A DNA stretch of 64,000 nucleotides from Scytalidium lignicola (Eukaryota; Ascomycota; Leotiomycetes). A program made the translations under genes and the position numbers. This document shows positions 22,994-34,081 of this stretch, piece by piece; within the stretch, counting starts at the first letter, position 1; the number at the start of each line of letters is the position of its first letter. The stretch covers positions 124,001 to 188,000 of the forward strand of contig NCSJ02000039.1 of assembly GCA_002812745.2 (NCBI GenBank), given 5' to 3'. The notes below the pieces were generated by a model. It saw only the letters and a list, made by a program, of their open reading frames with translations, searched no databases and was not told where the DNA came from.

Positions 22994-23378
22994 CTAACAG
23001 CCAGGGTTGGGAAAGATTAATTTAATTTTTAGTTTTAATTAATTAGTTTTAATTTCAGATTCTAAAAACTAAATTAATTTTAGTATAGACTAAAATTAAT
23101 TAAAAAATTATTAAAAATTAAAAATTTCATAAATTGTGTATAATTTGCACAATTATTATAAAATTACATATAAGTTATGTATAATTTGTATAATTATAAT
23201 AGAATTATGTATAATATGTGGATTTTATGGATTTTTATGGATTTTTAATTTTTTTTAGTATATTTTAATTAATTTAGTTTTTTTTAATTAATTTTAGTAT
23301 GAGGTCAAATTAATTTAATTAGTTTTAATTTAGGCTCATACTAAAATAATTAAATTAATTCCCAACCCTGCTAACAGC
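22994..23378. mobile_element. hAT-type MITE, 369 bp, with 8-bp target-site duplication
   Basis: The element spans 23002-23370. It begins CAGGGTTGGGAA and ends with the exact reverse complement TTCCCAACCCTG, and the similarity continues inward through AT-rich sequence. It is flanked on both sides by the same 8-mer CTAACAGC (22994-23001 and 23371-23378). An 8-bp duplication plus a CAGGG..CCCTG terminus is the hallmark of hAT superfamily elements. The interior is extremely AT-rich and has no transposase, so this is a non-autonomous miniature element that would need an hAT transposase in trans. The perfect duplication suggests fairly recent insertion. Confidence 0.93.
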
Positions 23379-24294
23379 TACAAAAAGTGGATTTTTGAGG
23401 TGGTGTTTGATTCGAAGTTGCTCTTGGGCTATAGCTGTAGATATTCGCTTTTACTGAGATGGCCAGAATAATAATAAACGCTAAAACACGACATTCAAAT
23501 CCCTGTTATCACGCTATAGATATGCCTTCAAAGTGCTATGGTAGCCCTCAATAGGAGATGTAACAAGAATTCCAAAGTGGTAGTGTTAAATTAACCAATA
23601 CTGAACTAGCATCTCCTTCCATATGATTAATCAGATATTTTCTGCATATATAACCGTTGTAGCAGTCTTGTCAAAAATTATGCAATAGAACCCCCGTTCA
23701 CATCTGTGATATGGCTGGACAAGCTTGAGAGGATTTGAGCAAATTTTTGAGTGCAGCAATTCCAGCCTCGCAAGCCACCAATAATAATAAGATTCCCTAC
23801 CGGGTACTGTTTTCGCGCTACACCGTTTATATACCGGTGTGCCTTACTAATATTATATTTTACATTAAGGTCTCAGAGATACTTATTTTTTTGGTTGGGT
23901 AGTGATTCTGTTTTGAGATGGACCCGAAATTTGCTATACAATTATCTACCCTCGATGAGAACTTGACTCGCAGAGCAGATATTGTTTCGGGTATGCCTTC
24001 ACCATTTCACGTTTCGGTCAATGTACGAAGCCGAACCCTAACAATACTAATACACAGCTTCTATCATGAAATTAAGTTGGAGGCAGCGACGCCTAGTTTT
24101 GAATCNTTTTTTTAATAGGTTCACTTATGAGAAGTAAAATATTACTCATCTTGATATGTTACTCTCCTCTGATTGACAATCTAATACAATAAACTATCTC
24201 ACTTCTGCTATCTATGAAGACCTTCATAGAAAAAGACTTGGTGTCCTATTGAACGGCTGAGATCACTTGCTTAGCACTATCTCTAAGCTACATA
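23379..24294. other. AT-rich gene-poor DNA
   Basis: About 900 bases with no supported gene; a single N beside seven T lies at 24106. Confidence 0.5.
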
Positions 24295-25068
24295 TTAGAT
24301 CATAGCTGCGAAAAAGCATGTGAAGAGCAACACTGCAAAGGAAGGTGTAAGATATGACTTTGAAGAACCGCTTGGTTTGGATGTTGCAGATGCAGATGAG
24401 TTCGAAGTAGATGTCGAACTTTCGGAGTCACCTAAAGTCTTAACGATTACTGTTGAACTGTTCGTACACTGATCAGCAGGCAACAAGGTAGCGTTGCTGC
24501 TGAAAGTAATATCTGCACACTATTTCGCAATGATATCAGCGTTAAAGTAAATTGTATCTTAATTTGAGCCAGACTCACGTTGTATAAACCTTCACCATTG
24601 TGACCGGCAGTTGCGAATTGGAGCGAAGCAGTTGTTCCTTCCTGAATTGGAAGACCAGGTGGGAGTGTTAACTTCGGGAAGCACAAGTTCCCGGCGCCGG
24701 TCTCATTTAGCGGTGCAGAAAATAAGGTATAGTTAAAGTTGGTCGAATTCACTCCAAGCCCAATGTTGATAAAGATGTATGCTGCACCATCATGAAGAGT
24801 GACATTGAGAGACCCTCCGTCAAGCGGCCACAACGTACGAGGAGTAGTCGAGTTATCATTTATTCCTGCACCTTCATGATCACAAATTTGATTAGCACGG
24901 CTGAAATAGTTTTAATAAGATTGACATACAGGGGTATATTGTTTGAGAGAAAGGAGGGAGAAAAGAGTTGGCTCTCCACTCCGGGTACCAGATCTGTGTG
25001 TGAGCAGTTGCTAGAGATAGGAAGTTCGCAACCGCCAAGGACAGCAACAAAGACCACGAGGATTGCAT
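24295..25068 (-). CDS. BIM1-like (X325, LPMO-like) copper-binding GPI protein
   Basis: Three exons, 25068-24930, 24871-24579 and 24519-24295, give 218 residues. The N-terminus MQSSWSLLLSLAVANFLS is a signal peptide whose likely cleavage after ATA leaves HTQIWYPEWR, an N-terminal histidine as needed for the histidine-brace copper site. A second candidate ligand is the His in VTLHDGA. Cysteines at IYPC, NLCFP, the exon 3 start and ADQC suit the disulphides of this family. The C-terminus is a Ser/Thr-rich linker followed by a hydrophobic tail (FAVLLFTCFFAAMI), so a GPI anchor is likely. Relatives take part in copper acquisition at the cell surface rather than polysaccharide cleavage. It is divergent from a paralogue 538 bases away. 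Confidence 0.87.
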
Positions 25069-25606
25069 GATTTGAATGTGTGCAAAGAAAGGGTTTAATT
25101 GAGTTGTGAAAAGCTGATTAAAGCTAAGAAGGTCAAGTTGATGATTTGGATCAAGCTTTTATAGGTAGCGGGCGATCTGAGCTTGTCTGAGAAGATTGTT
25201 TTGGTACTCTGTTTGCGGCTGGGACGAATTGTACTCCACTTTCCACTTGTTTAATTAGTCTGAGGAAGAATATGTTCCTGGTGTAGATAGCTAGTCCTGC
25301 ACATGGCTGTCAATGGGTAGAGTTACTGGCCCAAAGTGGTTGTGAGAGAATATGAGCAAGTTTCTCCTCATCGCTAGTTAGAGAGCAATTCTGTAGGTGA
25401 ATATGCGCAACACCAATAATAATTCTCTAGTAAAGCTTTCATGCCTCTCCCAAAATGGGGGAAGGTCTTGAGGGCCAACCAGTTTTTCGTATCCGTAATT
25501 TCCACTGTTTGGTCAGCATGGTGGAGGACTATCTCTCTTATATCCAGCATTCCTCCCTCCTAATTGCAATCTAGCAAAACATAAAGTTATCTTGGCATCA
25601 ATCATC
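25069..25606. promoter_or_regulatory. shared promoter region of the two BIM1-like genes
   Basis: 538 bases between the divergent starts, so joint regulation is likely. I could not pick out a convincing copper-regulator site by eye. Confidence 0.5.
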
Positions 25607-26404
25607 ATGCTCTCCCTTAAGTGTATACCGCCTCTTACTCTTGCCTTGGCACAGCTCTCCACAGCGCACTTCATTGTGAATACTCCTCCTCCTCTTGGCA
25701 ACAATATCAACAACGAGGATGTTGCGCCATGTGGTGGCTTCACACCTTCGAGCTCTCAAAACTTCACTGATTTCCATGCTCAAGGCGATGCCATAAGCTT
25801 AACAACGCTACATGCACAAGCATACTTTGCGTACCGTGGAATGTTAGGCACATCCCTCTCTAATGCTAACTGGACTGCTTTGTTGCCGACCGTAGAGGAG
25901 TTCGGTCTCAACAGCTTTTGTCAGCCTAGGGTAGCAGTACCTGCATCGTGGGTAGGGAAAAGTGGTTTGCTTCAAATCATCCAAGATGCCGAGGATGGAG
26001 TACATTATCAGGTACGCTGCTTATTTTTGTCCACGAAACGCACTGTATATGTATTATACTCTTGGCCCCTTTCCACCCTAACTACGGAACCTTTTCTCAC
26101 CTCTCAATTACAGTGCATGGCGGTGAATTTTCTCGCAGGAGCGGGCACACCACCATCAGCTTGTAGCAATTCCTCGGGTGTTTCAGCTACGTTCGCAGAT
26201 GATACTACGCTCGACGGTATTGAAGGTGGTGCAGCTGCTACACAAACTGGGGCTGCCACGGCACAAGCAACACAATCTTCAACTTCAACCTCCACAGTCG
26301 CCTCACCATCTCCCTCCAAATCTGCTGCTCTTCCAAAGACAAGGCTAGAGATAGTGACAAATGCGCTCTTTGCAGGACTTCTCGCTCTTTTCATTACGAT
26401 TTAA
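25607..26404 (+). CDS. BIM1-like (X325, LPMO-like) copper-binding GPI protein
   Basis: Two exons, 25607-26011 and 26114-26404, give 231 residues. A signal peptide (MLSLKCIPPLTLALAQ) ends at STA, leaving HFIVNTPPPLG: an N-terminal His as in the family. APCGGF, the His in TTLHAQA, NSFCQP and CMAVNF match the conserved cysteines and possible second copper ligand. The tail is a Ser/Thr/Ala-rich linker (TQSSTSTSTVASPSPS) plus a hydrophobic end, as expected for GPI attachment. The start is the ATG at 25607, which places the signal peptide directly at the N-terminus. The diverged sequence relative to its neighbour shows an old duplication. Function in copper uptake is known for Cryptococcus Bim1 and only inferred here. 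Confidence 0.88.
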   Translation: MLSLKCIPPLTLALAQLSTAHFIVNTPPPLGNNINNEDVAPCGGFTPSSSQNFTDFHAQGDAISLTTLHAQAYFAYRGMLGTSLSNANWTALLPTVEEFGLNSFCQPRVAVPASWVGKSGLLQIIQDAEDGVHYQVRCLFLSTKRTVYVLYSWPLSTLTTEPFLTSQLQCMAVNFLAGAGTPPSACSNSSGVSATFADDTTLDGIEGGAAATQTGAATAQATQSSTSTSTVASPSPSKSAALPKTRLEIVTNALFAGLLALFITI

Positions 26405-28549
26405 TTATAATTAGAGAGAGAATAAAGTATGGATGTTGTCTTGACTTCTTAGTTGACTTTGGCTGCTTAGTTTGATGAGGCAAATATTGGATAGTTATGA
26501 AAGAAAGCTCATTTTACTAACATGCTACCCCAGCTTTCACTGCGCGTGGAGTAGTCTAGCGATTGATCTATAATCAGAACTGCCTAATACTCCTTAAACA
26601 TGCTGGAACCCTGATGTATGTGTCCATCTAGATACTATATCTGAATGAATCTTCCCAGACACGTAACCAAGGAAATTCCCTTGCTGGGCAACTATACTGC
26701 CATGAAAGAATCGTTAGACTAGAACTTTGGTGGCAATATCGGGAATTTAAAGTTTGTAGATGCTTTGAGGCTTAAGGCTTAACGAACCCCCCAGCAGAAG
26801 TCTGTGTACACTCGCCTAAATTCTGCCCAAAATACCCATTATTTTGCAAGATGCCTTCTGTAGAGTTATTTCTAAACGTAATAAAAATTAGTATAGAACT
26901 ATTTAAAGTAGGTTAAATTATTAATTCAAAGCATTTCTTAATCTTAATACGAAAATTGAATTATCATTTTGATATTTTATCACTAAACTTTTGATTTTAC
27001 AAGAGGCAAAAATTTGGTGGGTTTTCGCGTACATAGACTTATGACAGTGGGTTCGTAAGGTCATATTTCAGGTGAAAACCAGCTCACATTCTGCTCAAGC
27101 TAGTTTATTCGCGACAGTTGTGTAAGTATATGTAGTATAATGATTATTGGCTTTTGGTTCAAGATTGATAGAAGACAGGCCAGCCGAACTAGAGTTTTGG
27201 AGGTTTGCCTCAGTGAATCTATTAGTTCTAATAATAAAGACGTTAGTCGTAGTACTACGATAAAGGTTTGGGGCTTCTTTTTGATTTAAATGTTCTTTTA
27301 TCGACTACACCGTGGGTTAATTGGACTTTTGAGCTGGATCCTTACTAAGTATATTCAAAGTGTGACTTCACATCCCCGTACTTATAGACAGTGATCGCAA
27401 AACATCTTGTCATCTTTACTTTTGCCGGTATCATACACTAATTACACCAGTTAAAAGTGTTGTAGGGGTTTAAAATACCCGGACCGGTTTAAGACCTTCG
27501 TCAGACGGCATCAGGGCTTTTGCTCATGCTCTAACTCCAGGGGTCTATATCGGTAGTTCTACGTAATTCATTGGTAGCGAAACTATATCACTCACTATCT
27601 TCAAGGTACTGCCGATCTCATTAAATTGTTGATAGTTGAAGTGATGTAATTCCAACCGTAGCCAAAAACACAGAATGAGCTGTCGAAGAGAGATAAGTAG
27701 TTTTAAGAATAATAGCAATAGTTCTAACTTATCTGATGGCATTATCCAGCAACTCATATTCTGTGCTTCGCATTTGGTTAGTAAGCTTGCCGTTCTTGCT
27801 CAGGGACTATTACCCTCTCGTGTCGCCCTTGGCTCAGCTGAACAGCCCCCAGAATACTTTGAACTTATTTTATATGCTTTTACCNTTTTTATTTTTCAGT
27901 TAATCATATTTAGTATAACCAATGCTTTTTATCCCACTTTGATAATTTTCAGCATGTGATTAACGGAAATAGCAACATCACCACCGACCTCCATTTCACG
28001 TGATCTAAATATCAAACGAGAAACTTGAGCGTCATTCTAGGCTTGACATTTCAAATGAAAGATCTTTAAGAACGGGAGGATTGACCCAGTTAATGGCATA
28101 TCCTATCCTATTGAGACATCATTCGTCGAGGGTTGTTTAGCAGGAATCACGTGACTATACCAATCTCGAGAGTTTAGCATTTTGATTAGTTCGCAGACTT
28201 GACATGGCATATCTCTGTCACTCTCAAGTGATCCTTATTTTCCACTAGAAGAGGAGGAATTGCTAGACGATTTCGGTCGAAAGATTATATCTGGGCATTT
28301 GAAAATGACGGTCNTTTTTTAAAACAAAAAGCAACGCCGCTAGAATTGCTAAGGTTTGCCATAACACAAGAAACCTAGCTAGAGAAGGTGTGTATGGCTT
28401 TTAGGCTCTATGGTGAGGAGACATTACTGACTCTCTGTAAAACCCTAGCCTAGACATTTACTGGAGCATCAGTGTCACGTCCCCGGAAGGTTATGATAGT
28501 TGCAGCTGCTGACTGCTAAAACTCTCAATGTTTTTGACCCTTATGTTAC
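26405..28549. other. AT-rich gene-poor DNA
   Basis: More than 2 kb with no supported gene. Single Ns lie at 27885 and 28314, each followed by a T run. Small open frames near 27.6-27.9 kb show no family. Confidence 0.5.
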
Positions 28550-30460
28550 TTACACCAGCTCAAAATCCTTAGACGAATCTTTCGCAGCGTCATTTTTCAA
28601 GGCTTCGCCTTTCATAAATCCATGCACGTAGCTTTCCCCGACAAGTATGTACGCGCCACCATCGTCTAGCCGCAATATGTATGGCACACGGCCGCCCAAG
28701 AGTATACAGAGGCTGTCTCCGACCTCGGCATCTGGTGGAGCTAGGCATAAGTATCCTCTTTCAGTCGTACAAAGCGACCGTCTTTCTACTTTTGCAAACA
28801 TGTTCACGAAAAATTTGTGAGCAAGGTTTATTGCTGGCTCGCTCATTGGGATACTCCATCCACTACTGCAAAGAAAGTGCATATACGCCGAAAACCACTC
28901 GCCAACTTCGGAGCCGGCTTCCCGCTGTTCATATACTACATTGGCGATGAGGGTTCTCCAGAAGACCTCGTCGGCCAAGGTTTGAGGCAAAGATTCTCTC
29001 CAGCCCCTAAGTTCTTTAAGGAGATGTTGAAACCTGTAGAAAGTTTCACCTTGTTGTTCCGGTGCAGAGGGAAATATCCTATCGCCAAGTTTCCCCGAAC
29101 TGAAGGATATGTGATCCAAGACAACTCCATGGACAGTTAACCGGGAATATCGAGCATTAAATTTGATTATCGGCTTTGCTCCCGCGCATGCGTCATAGAA
29201 ACACGGCTTCGAGAAAGTAACGTCATGTACCAGGGGTACTGGAATATCATCCGACCAAAATGACCAATCTGGAACCCATGACGGCAGTTTTAACGACTTA
29301 TTTCCATGTGCACTACTAAGAATATCAAGTGTCGGATGCGTATTGAGAATTCGAACCGCAATATCTTGATATACCTGGGCTATACTGGTGCTATAATCCG
29401 GAATAATATCAAGTTGATCGCATGTTAGCCCAAGAACTGAGTAAATCTTATCGCGGGCATCGGTAGATGACATGACATGGCACCACTGAAGGAGTTCTAG
29501 CATAGTCATCTTCAAATCGGGATTTTCCTGGCGAGCAGTGCGTAATACCTCCAACACAGAAAGGTTATCAAGCACTGTTCCCATCGTAGACCCGACAAAC
29601 CCTCCCGGGATCCGACCATCCGCAACGAGCCTTGGAAACTGTAGAAATGTGTTCCACGGAATATATTTTCTGCCGCAGAGCATGAGTAATTTCCTGTTCA
29701 ACAAGAACTCCTGCACCATCCAAGCTCGAGTTGGCCATTCACGCTTCAAAAGAGACCCAAGCGTTTCCCACAGTGGATTCTGCGAATCTGGGAAACCAAC
29801 TTGGTTATGGAACACTCGGACTCGCAGCCTCGGGTCCGGAGGTTGGTCTTGATGGCTATCGGCGTATTCAAGAATCTGTCGTGCGAGATCAAGGCCTTTA
29901 TAGTCGGTCAGCGATGCCGGCCCAATATAAGTAATGACGCTAGCAGCTTCACTATAGATCCTTCCCATGAACCGTACTTGTTTGCTGCGCTCTGCCGTGT
30001 CTGCTTGGTTGATGCATATTGCATCGGCCCAAAATATATTGGAGCCACTCTTACATACACTCCGAAGATCTCGTAAGGCGTGATTCAAAGAAGCCGTCAG
30101 AGGTATTTTGAATACCTCTAATCCGTCGTCCACTTCTATCCAAAAGGGCTTGTTTGAGCTTCCCCAGACGTAAGATATAGCTTGATATGACGGCTTCCGC
30201 TGAAGATCTACGTGCTCGATTTTACAACGTAGAGGTTCTCCCTCACCTCCATCTTTTAGATGCAGTATTCGGATATGTGTCGAGCTTTCCAGCGGCCGAT
30301 AACGGTTGAGTCGACATATCACAAGAGACTTGCAACTGAAATCCTGGAATGGAATGAGACCACTCTTTCTAATCTTAATTGTAGTAGACATTTTTCGTGA
30401 GTTCTGCACAACCTTTAGACTAGCTGGGCAAGGGAAAGGAAGTCGCAACAGAGCATTCAA
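28550..30460 (-). CDS. HET-domain (heterokaryon incompatibility) protein
   Basis: One uninterrupted exon of 636 residues; MSTTIKI (Met24) is an alternative start. The HET domain occupies roughly residues 90-250 with the usual blocks: YQAISYVWG, then FWADAICINQ, and RIYSEAASVITYIGP. The C-terminal part is typical of large plant-pathogen and saprobe HET proteins (MSSTDARDKIYSVLGL, then IIPDYSTSIAQVYQDIA). HET domains trigger cell death when incompatible hyphae fuse, and the family is also greatly expanded with unknown roles. No partner gene (NACHT or other sensor) lies beside it: the gene sits alone in a gene-poor zone, as such fast-evolving genes often do. It appears intact. Confidence 0.95.
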   Translation of the reverse strand: MNALLRLPFPCPASLKVVQNSRKMSTTIKIRKSGLIPFQDFSCKSLVICRLNRYRPLESSTHIRILHLKDGGEGEPLRCKIEHVDLQRKPSYQAISYVWGSSNKPFWIEVDDGLEVFKIPLTASLNHALRDLRSVCKSGSNIFWADAICINQADTAERSKQVRFMGRIYSEAASVITYIGPASLTDYKGLDLARQILEYADSHQDQPPDPRLRVRVFHNQVGFPDSQNPLWETLGSLLKREWPTRAWMVQEFLLNRKLLMLCGRKYIPWNTFLQFPRLVADGRIPGGFVGSTMGTVLDNLSVLEVLRTARQENPDLKMTMLELLQWCHVMSSTDARDKIYSVLGLTCDQLDIIPDYSTSIAQVYQDIAVRILNTHPTLDILSSAHGNKSLKLPSWVPDWSFWSDDIPVPLVHDVTFSKPCFYDACAGAKPIIKFNARYSRLTVHGVVLDHISFSSGKLGDRIFPSAPEQQGETFYRFQHLLKELRGWRESLPQTLADEVFWRTLIANVVYEQREAGSEVGEWFSAYMHFLCSSGWSIPMSEPAINLAHKFFVNMFAKVERRSLCTTERGYLCLAPPDAEVGDSLCILLGGRVPYILRLDDGGAYILVGESYVHGFMKGEALKNDAAKDSSKDFELV

Positions 30461-33400
30461 AGGATATAGTGACTATTGAAATGTAAGGCTGTAGTTAGCT
30501 AGGTCAGTTCCCGCAGATTTTGCCAGGTGCGATTATGTCTGACCCAATACGATACAACCGTCTCAACAAATAGCGGTTTGGGACGACCCCCACAAACTCG
30601 GCCAGGGGAAATTAGTTGGCTCAGGGTAAAACGGCTGCTGCTCACCTCTGTGATCTAAAACGGGCCTGGCACGAGAAAAAATTACTATAGAGTTTTAGGG
30701 GTGTTTTTCAGCTATTCATTCGTCCTCAGCTATACAGGCGACTAGTTTTTTCAAGAAGTCTCATTATGTATGTCCTGGAGATACCTGCTGGGGATATTGG
30801 TCACGACTGTCACGCTGGATGATTAGCTTGCTCGGTGTCTGGTCAGTTTATTGTGGTAGTGCTAGGCTTGTATGAATTATCTATCGCTAATATAACCATC
30901 ATAGCTGTTATATTATGAGAAATAACAGGCGCTGGATAGGACTTCGGTCTACCACGGCACCTATCGCCTTATTTCAAGTTTTTGATAATAGCTACGCCAT
31001 GATACTGAACTTTGTCCATAATGATATGCGGTGGGAATCTAGAAAGCGGTTTTATATTTATTTCCCTCAGTCCAGGATTTGGCAGTCTCATCCATTTACT
31101 TTTGCTCTCTTTGGACAGCAGGCCAAACAGATCGAAACCACAAGTATATTCTCCGGGTGCATAACAGCGTAACAGCCGAGTAAGAACAGCTAGTTCATAG
31201 CAAATGCAAGTGCACAGAAGGATGAAACCAATAATGGCGAAATCACCACACCTGTGATTTTGACCGGACCGGATGGGAGGATATTCACCGACTATTTCTG
31301 CGTGTTGAAGATAGCGCCTTCCTATCGACCACTACATACGGCCATAGTTGCCGACTATATAGTGGTTAATTCAGTAGTTCAATTCAGTTATATATTAGTT
31401 ACTAACTACTATCAGTGTCAATAACATCTGTAAGACTGAATCCTCTAGTGCAGCATGCCTTTTATTGCCGGAGGCACAGGTAAAACTTCTGTCTGCTCAG
31501 TATTTATTTTCCCTCATAAGCAGACGAAAGTTAGTGAGAGCAACCAGTTCAATGTGTTTGTTGGATAATCCGTTGGAAGAGCGATTACCTCTAGACCGTG
31601 TCTGAGTTAAACGACTCGCAACGTCGGTGAAGGCCGCCAATTCTCGATTACGTATGTTCATCACTAGGGACTATGATGGCATTGGGAACGAGTCTTGGGA
31701 AATTTTTTGCAATATATGCAAGTTATGAATAATGAGCATGCATGAAAGACTGCCACCGTATCCCCTGAAGCCCGGGAAGAGCTCCATTTTGCATTGTTGC
31801 CTTGCACTGTGAGGAGCAACCACCAACCAATCAATTGGAAGGGTACAGTAGAATAGGAGAAATGAAGGCTTTATTCTGGTAACTACGATAACTACTACTA
31901 GATATACTAAATGGTAGGGTGTGGGGAAATCTAGGGTGCGGGGCTCCATATGGGGTCTCAACTCGTACGTACGTAGGGAACAGGAATTCCCTACCACAAC
32001 ACGTGTAAAAGGGAAAATATCTTGCTTGGCCTTTTGTTGGAGAAGAATAGGTTCTAAATGGTTGATATCCTTGCATGTGAATTTCTGCCTGACGAATTTT
32101 GACGTGTTTAAACAAGCCGGACCCGAGTGGATAGTAATACTCAATAACTCTACCATGACCTCCGTACAATACAGAATAAGATAGCTACTACCATAGAAAT
32201 CACATAAGGTAATTGTCACGTCCGTCGGTTCACCGCTACTCTGTGTATATTAGACCGTGAATTCGTAGCTTTCTAAATTCAATTCACTTAATCTTTCTGA
32301 ACCATTGCATATACGTTTGACAAGATGTACAGGGGTGATGAGAAGTGAGGATAAGGATTTGAATTTATATTTTATGTTGAATTGCACATAGAAAGATTCA
32401 TAACTTGAAATGGTTATAGAATCAGAGAGTAATTGAAGGGCCACATATACATAAAATAGCGGTAAATGCGGTAAATGTGGCAAATGCCCTAAGCAGATGG
32501 CACACCAATTAGATATTTCAACATTTAATAGGGCATAATTGTTGATATACTTGATAGACTTCTTACGATATACTACACTGACTTTCTCCTTTGCCTGATT
32601 CATCCCTGAATTTGAGATATGTAAGATAGGCCTACCTGAAATTCAAATCTTCTGATTCCGTTTCGTTTTCCTACGATTTGATTTCGAACTTTTCTTAATG
32701 AGCGCTTGAAAAGCTATTCCTAATTGCAGAGAGATGGTCACAAAGGTAGATGACATTAGCCCTAAGCCCAATATTGATGCGTACCAGTAATAGAAATTCT
32801 CTCATAATTTAAAGAGTATTTATATGTTCTGGTCCATAAGCAAATGGCTAGTTTAGTCAAATACCACAACTACTAATTTAACTACTAATAACTCTTAATT
32901 CTTTATTTAGAATTAAACGTTGTATAGCTTTTAATAAGGTAATAGGTTCATATTTATAAAAGAGTAGTTCATCTAATATTAAGTAACATTAAAGATATAT
33001 GTAAGAATTGCTATACTGCCATTTACGTATGAGCTAGTCGATTTGTGAATAGGCCAGCCGTTAGGTAAGTGGCAAACATTTAAGAATGCGACGACTTAAC
33101 ACTTGTACGTGGTATATTCTACGAACTTATAGCACTCCTGAAGCAGTGTCTATAAAGCTAAGATTGAGTCAAAGGAATCGAAGCGACAGTTATACCTGAG
33201 CGCTGTATCCTCTTTTCGACTTTGAGGGGTGTTATGAAGAGATTTTCCCTTACCAATTTATTGGTATTACGTCTTCGTATCACGTTGTCTTTCAATAAAC
33301 ATAAAATATATAATGGTCACCTTAACCGGCTGTAGGAGGTTCATAGTCAACAGCGTGCCTATAATAAGGCTTTCTACAAGAAATGCTTTCTTAAGTTTTC

Positions 33401-34081
33401 AAGGACACTGCGACATTACAAGATCAAGGACTTAGGACTGTCTATAAAGAAAAGTTTTTTGTCCCTTGTAGTTTTTAGCTCTCTTTTAGACAGTACTTTG
33501 TATATAATAATCTTAACCTTAGCATGTCCTCATACCCTCTAGGAGGTCATAGGGTAGCAGATCTCGAACCCGACCTGCTAGGACACAAATAAATATCATC
33601 ATCATCATCATCACATAGCAAATATTTACATATGGGACGGCCGATTCATTGCCGATTTACGAATGGGTCAGAACATATATCTGACTCATTATTGATATAT
33701 TGTTAACCAATAAACTTAGTGGCACGTACCCGCAGAGGCTTCGAGCGGTGAGATTCGAGACGCTTGCTTTCTTCTACACTTGGGATAAACGAAAAGCACT
33801 CCTGATATAGTTAGTAGCTGAGTAAGATGACAAGTTGTCATACTCTATTAGTAGTAAATTTTCAAGCAAATGCTATATAGGGATGTCACTGATGCGACAA
33901 AGAATGTGTCAATGATATTGACTATTCTCCATTGGTAAGAAATTGGGAAGTATAGTTCCTGGTGCTTTCATTGCGAATTTTTTAATATAAAACTGGGGGA
34001 TAAGCTCTCGAATCTTTGAGACTTACGGAATTTTCTCCCCATCTCCTGGTCTGTTAATTGGATCTAACATACCTTATTACT
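30461..34081. other. 3.6 kb AT-rich gene-poor DNA with a probable LINE 3' tail
   Basis: No supported gene. A 182-codon minus-strand open frame (31671-32219) lacks any family motif. Near 33330-33612 lies a segment resembling the end of a non-LTR retrotransposon. Confidence 0.55.
33330..33612 (+). mobile_element. probable 3' end of a LINE (non-LTR retrotransposon), degraded
   Basis: A moderately GC-rich stretch (CTAGGAGGTCATAGGGTAGC, then CCCGACCTGCTAGGAC) runs into (ATC)6 at 33595-33612. Fungal Tad1-like LINEs commonly end in a short simple-repeat tail of this kind. No reverse transcriptase is readable upstream, so this would be a 5'-truncated copy. The 5' limit is a guess. Confidence 0.4.

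Noticed and set aside
31671..32219. 182-codon open frame on the minus strand
   Set aside because: No family motif, unlikely composition, overlapping open frames on both strands; looks like chance in AT-rich DNA.
33595..33612. CRISPR-like or other array at the ATC repeats
   Set aside because: A simple trinucleotide repeat only; no spacers, and the genome is eukaryotic.
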